Below, piece by piece: positions 59,695 to 64,000 of a stretch of DNA of 64,000 nt. Below the pieces are notes generated by a model. The model made no database searches. It had not been told where the DNA came from and saw only the letters and a program-made list of their open reading frames with translations. The position numbers and the translations under genes were made by a program. The DNA is taken from the NCBI GenBank assembly GCA_035048485.1, contig CM068587.1, positions 30,551,001-30,615,000 on the forward strand, given 5' to 3'. The first letter of the stretch is position 1. Every line of letters begins with the position of its first letter. Source of the DNA: Pteria penguin. Its lineage: Eukaryota; Mollusca; Bivalvia; Pterioida; Pteriidae.

Positions 59695-59708
59695 GCTTCC
59701 TTGGTAAC
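59695..59708 (+). promoter_or_regulatory. X-box-like RFX site
   Basis: GCTTCCTTGGTAAC matches 13 of 14 positions of the ciliary X-box consensus RYYNYYATRRNRAC. It lies 533 bp upstream of the ANKEF1 start codon, directly before a probable 5' UTR exon. Confidence 0.5.
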
Positions 59709-59767
59709 TAGTAACAGAAATGGCGGAATAACATCGACTGGATTAGATTTAAGTTAGTTAGAAGAAG
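59709..59767 (+). other. Probable 5' UTR exon of ANKEF1
   Basis: The sequence ends GAAGAAG followed by a GTAACA donor. A TTTCTGGTAG acceptor at 60165 leads to an exon containing the ATG at 60228. The transcription start is not known. Confidence 0.4.
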
Positions 59768-60227
59768 GTAACATGAAATATCGCAATATTTATATGACCA
59801 CTACTTTATATATATCTTGATAGTATATCCCATGTTTAGGTATGTTGTAAAATTAAAGTTTTACGATGGAATGGAGCCGTGGAGTGAGAATCTCATGAAT
59901 ATTTGAGAACCTTGTAATTATCTCGTTACCCGCTACAAACAGCCGTGTTCTTAATGGCCATAACACGCAATACAGATAACTTCGGCCTATTTGGTGTTAA
60001 TACTTAATGTATTGCAAGCATTCGCCACTGTAACTTCCACATATCATGTTATAATCCATATATGTAATGATATAGACTCATTTTAACAGTGTACAAATTA
60101 ATCGTGAGTAATAATGTGTGGGTGTAAATTTAATTAAAGTGTCTGTAAAATTTTGTTTCTGGTAGGATACATCATGCGTACATAAGGAAAGTGTTCATCA
60201 TCATCAGCACGCTTAAGATTCGTCAAG

Positions 60228-63202
60228 ATGCCTGTAGCACAAACGAGGCTCGAGATATTACAAGTGTGTAAACTTTTACAATGTGTTCGAGAAAAGAACA
60301 CAGCTCAGATACAGAAGCTGACATCTCATGGGGTTCCCCATCTGGTGAACTTTAACGACTCAGAGGAGGGCTTTACAGCTTTAGGTGTAGCTGCAGCTGC
60401 CAATGATGATGAGATGATAGATTTTTTAATTGAATTGGGGGCTCATCCTGATGCTGTAGATCTCAAGGGGAGGTCACCTTCAATGAGAGCAGCAGAATTT
60501 GGTCACACGCAGTGTCTAGAAAGGCTCGTCAAAGCTGGTGCTAAAATGGATTTAAAGGACTTAGAAGGAAAAGGTAACTGATTGATTTTGTTTATGTCTT
60601 TATGTGTACCTAATCTGATTCCTGTTCTAATTCATTTTGAGTACACTCAAATAGCTGAGTCAGCTAGCTAGATCACTTTTCTGTCCTTTTTTTTTTTATC
60701 ATGACAATAATTAATAGAATCGGAAATTAATTATTAAAGCAAATCCATATCGCATATAATGCAATTAGAGAGTTAAAATTTTTACATCAGAAACATTAAT
60801 TGATTATATTTGAATTTTGATTTAATTTTAAATCATTTTTATGTATTAAATTGATGATATGGTTTAGTATATCCATGAAATGAGAAACACTTTTAAAGTT
60901 ATTGATTTGATGTATTTGATTTTATAGGTAATCCATGTTGAACATCACTCTTTGATTCATAAAGAATCTAAGCTAGGACCTGTGTCTTCTTATTAAGTGA
61001 ATCAAATTCTATAACATTGTATAATATTGTAGGAATTCTCTTTTACTGTATATCTCCAACGGAACGCCATGCTAAATGTCTAGAAATAGCTGTACAGAAT
61101 GGAGCAGATCCAAACAACATATCCAATGAAGGTGTCCCTGTATTTCTCTTTGCCTGTGAAACTGCTGCAGACAATGAAGAGGCATGTCTACAATTATTAC
61201 TCAAGGGAGCTAATCCAAATGGAAAACAAGATGTGAGTATATAGAATTATTGAATGCTTATCTAATATGAATATTCTGGAATTATGAACTGCAGTGAAAA
61301 TTTACCCCTTATTCTCCCATATTTATAGAGTTATCCTCATAATTGGTGAAAAATTATCCACCTGTTATCAACATGGGTGGTGGGCAGGGGGCATGGAAGG
61401 TAAGCTACATGTGCTTTACCGGAAATGATGTTGACACTGGGCATCATACTGACATCATTGTGCATTAGTGTGACATAATGCATTTTATACTAAAATGTTG
61501 TTGTTAATTCTTGGCAGGTTAGTAAATAAATAAAGTGGTTAGTTGACTTTTCTGTAAAATGGTTCAAATGTAGTAATACTCACAGAAAGCAAATGTCAAT
61601 GTTTACAAACAAACCTCATTGGTAATTAAGAGTTATTATATGGGAGAAAAATAATTCATCTCTATTTCCTGGTGATGATTGAGAAATCCACTGACCGTCA
61701 TGTCAAGTCAACTTGCTCATGTCGTGGCAAGCCTTGACATGGACTAAATTAACTTGACACTCAGGTTAGTGGACTTCTAAATCATTCCCAAACAATAGAG
61801 AGAGTTTTTATTAATCTTGATTGTTTGAAGTGGTTATAACTTGATTGATTTATGTTTTATACTTGAAAGCTAATTAAACATATATATATATAGCATCAAT
61901 CTTCTTATTAATGACAGCATAAAAGAGGTAGATGCTACATAATTTAAGAATAAGAAGATGAATTTATTTTTTTACACTCATTATCAAAGTGAACTGATAA
62001 TTGATAGAATACATGATTAAATCATTTAATGTCACTAATTTTACATTAACTCAACCATTGAGTGATTACTCTTAAGATTATATAGAGCCAGAACTTAAAG
62101 TGAATACGACATGCAATTCTTGTAGCCCCCAGAAAATCCATCAAGGAGATACAAAAGTCGAGATGTTGTAAGTCATAGGAGACTAGATATATATATTTAC
62201 CTGTAGTATTTTTTACAGCTTGATCTGTCTGTATTAATATACATATATATATATATGCCAGTAAACATTCTTTATATAATGCTTGTAAGGTCATATATAT
62301 ATTTCTGCTTTATTTATAGCGCTTATACCTATAGTTTTTATTTCCTTTTTAGTATATATGTTTATATGTAGAATTTCAGAATCTGAAGATCTTTAGACTG
62401 AAAATAATTTTTTTATATTTTCACTTCTAAATCATAATTGTTTTTTTTTCATTAATAGAGAAAAAACATCTGAAAACACAAATATACATCTAAATTCAAC
62501 ACTTTCTACAAAATAAAGTTCTTTCAGCTACAGGTAGATACACTGGAGTACATGTATAGATTTACATTTATGTATTCTCTTTCAATTTCACCTTTTTTAA
62601 TAATTCTTATCAGTATAAAGGTAACATCCTGTAGACAGTTTCATGTCACTAGTCATTTATCCTGGAACATTGAGAGCATAATATCTACTGAATTCTGTAT
62701 GGTATTTTAGTTCAGTACAATAGGAATTACAGTGTTGAGAAAGTAATCTATGTCAGAGGTGTAAAAAATAAAAAAAATATATTGAAGATTGGTAATGTGA
62801 TTACTGGTATTTTATATGCAAAGTCTTTACCTCACATGATTCTGAGAAAGGAACATTTTTAACTGTTTCCCATTACATATCAAAGCCAATTTGCTGTAAT
62901 TGTTATTCTACATTTGATTCTTTAAATGTTAGGGTCAGATTTCTTATAAATTTTAAAATAAACATGAGGTATAACATGCAAAACTAAAAATTGTAAAAGA
63001 TACAGATTTTATATTTTACTTACATGATATTATTCTTCGCCACAAACCTTTTAAATGACAGTGCACAAGGTTTTTAGAACTGAATACTTATATCCATTGC
63101 TTTAATTATGATGATAATGTGATTGATGAAGTTACTGAAGCATTCACCTGTTTACAGCCTCCTAATGATCCTAACGTAAGAAGACGACGAGAACAAGACC
63201 CT
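60228..63202 (+). CDS. ANKEF1: Ankyrin repeat and EF-hand protein 1, 5' part
   Basis: Exon 60228-60573 begins with ATG (MPVAQTRLEILQVCKLLQCV), matching the vertebrate ANKEF1 N-terminus. Exon 61033-61232 continues in phase (GILFYCISPTERHAKCLEIA). Ankyrin units are visible at about residues 48-80 (FTALGVAAAANDDEMIDFLI), 81-113 (RSPSMRAAEFGHTQCLERLV) and from about 116 on. A third small exon, 63158-63202 (PPNDPNVRRRREQDP), is tentative. The EF-hands and remaining ankyrin repeats would lie beyond the right edge. The family is expressed in ciliated and sperm cells in vertebrates; its molecular role is poorly defined. The 61233-63157 intron shows only AT-rich sequence. Confidence 0.92.
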
Positions 63203-63249
63203 GTAAGATACCATACTGACATGTATTAAGCTTTCTTCACCAGCAGGAT

Positions 63250-64000
63250 ATCGTCACAATATCTTGTCACATGATACTGTCACGAAATCAATGGCAGGCT
63301 ATCGTCACAATATCTTATCACATGATACTGTCACAAACCAATGGCAGGCTATCGTCACAAAATTTTATCACATGATATTAATTGTCACAAAATCAATGGC
63401 AGGCTATTGTCACAATATCTTATCACGTGATACTGTCACAAAATCAATGGCAGGCTATCATCACAATATCTTATCACATGATACTGTCACGAAACAATGG
63501 CAGGCTATCGTCACAATATCTTATCACATGATACTGTCACAAAATCAATGGCAGGATATCGTCACAATATCTTATCACATGATACTGTTACAAAACAATG
63601 GCAGGATATCGTCACAATATCTTATCACATGATACTGTCACGAAACAATGGCAGGCTATCGTCACAATATCTTATCACATGATACTGTCACAAACCAATG
63701 GCAGGCTATCGTCACAAAATTTTATCACATGATATTAATTGTCACAAAATCAATGGCAAGCTATCGTCACAATATCTTATCACATGATACTGTCACAAAA
63801 TCAATGGCAGGCTATCATCACAATATCTTATCACATGATACTGTCACGAAACAATGGCAGGCTATCGTCACAATATCTTATCACATGATACTGTCACAAA
63901 ATCAATGGCAGGATATCGTCACAATATCTTATCACATGATACTGTCACAAAATCAATGGCAGACTATCGTCACAATATCTTATAACATGATACTGTCACG
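63250..64000. repeat. ~50-bp tandem array with higher-order period
   Basis: Units contain ATCGTCACAATATCTTATCA, CATGATACTGTCACAAAATC and AATGGCAGGCT, 48-60 bp each. A longer variant unit (AAAATTTTATCACATGATAT, TAATTGTCACA) occurs at 63351 and again at 63708. The array continues past the window and lies in an ANKEF1 intron. Confidence 0.95.

Noticed and set aside
63264..63682. Open frames repeating MAGYRHN
   Set aside because: Translations of the 50-bp array in an ANKEF1 intron.

Overview
The window looks like nuclear DNA of an invertebrate, most likely a bivalve mollusc. It is AT-rich and intron-rich, full of tRNA-derived SINEs ending in (TCAA)n, small inverted-repeat elements and tandem arrays with units near 146 bp, a texture typical of bivalve genomes. 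The species assignment is inference; the gene models below are read directly from the sequence and all splice phases agree.

Four host genes are supported. (1) A C19orf47-like SAM-domain gene on the minus strand, 27811 down to 11306, eight exons recognised, with the start exon unproven. (2) PPP2R3C on the plus strand, 36354-47552, 13 exons, a complete 441-residue PP2A B''-gamma subunit. (3) A selenoprotein glutathione peroxidase on the minus strand, 56537 down to 54923, two exons, with an in-frame TGA at the catalytic position and a candidate SECIS hairpin at 54101-54174. (4) The 5' part of ANKEF1 on the plus strand, from 60228 and running off the right edge. Genes 1 and 2 diverge and are separated by at least 6 kb of repeats. 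The four genes share no obvious pathway: PP2A targeting and calcium, peroxide detoxification, a probable ciliary ankyrin/EF-hand protein, and a protein of unknown role.

Layout. 1-11.3 kb: no recognised gene; a 25-bp minisatellite containing a SINE, a (TA)n tract, a MITE and a tandem array split by a SINE. 11.3-30 kb: the C19orf47-like gene, whose last intron holds a 4.05-kb hAT transposon (12339-16389) and whose other introns hold a 50-bp minisatellite, a 146-bp-unit element with hairpin ends, two pogo-like TA-flanked elements and foldback elements. 30-36 kb: SINEs and MITEs, one very rich in GATA motifs. 36.3-49.2 kb: PPP2R3C and its 3' UTR. 49.5-52.3 kb: two 146-bp-unit arrays. 54-56.6 kb: glutathione peroxidase. 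57-59.5 kb: SINE remnants. 59.7-64 kb: ANKEF1 with an X-box-like site upstream, ending in a 50-bp-unit array.

The more interesting items are the Sec codon plus SECIS pair, the hAT element with same-direction subterminal motifs, the shared nucleosome-length period of unrelated arrays, and a duplicated splice acceptor in the C19orf47-like gene.
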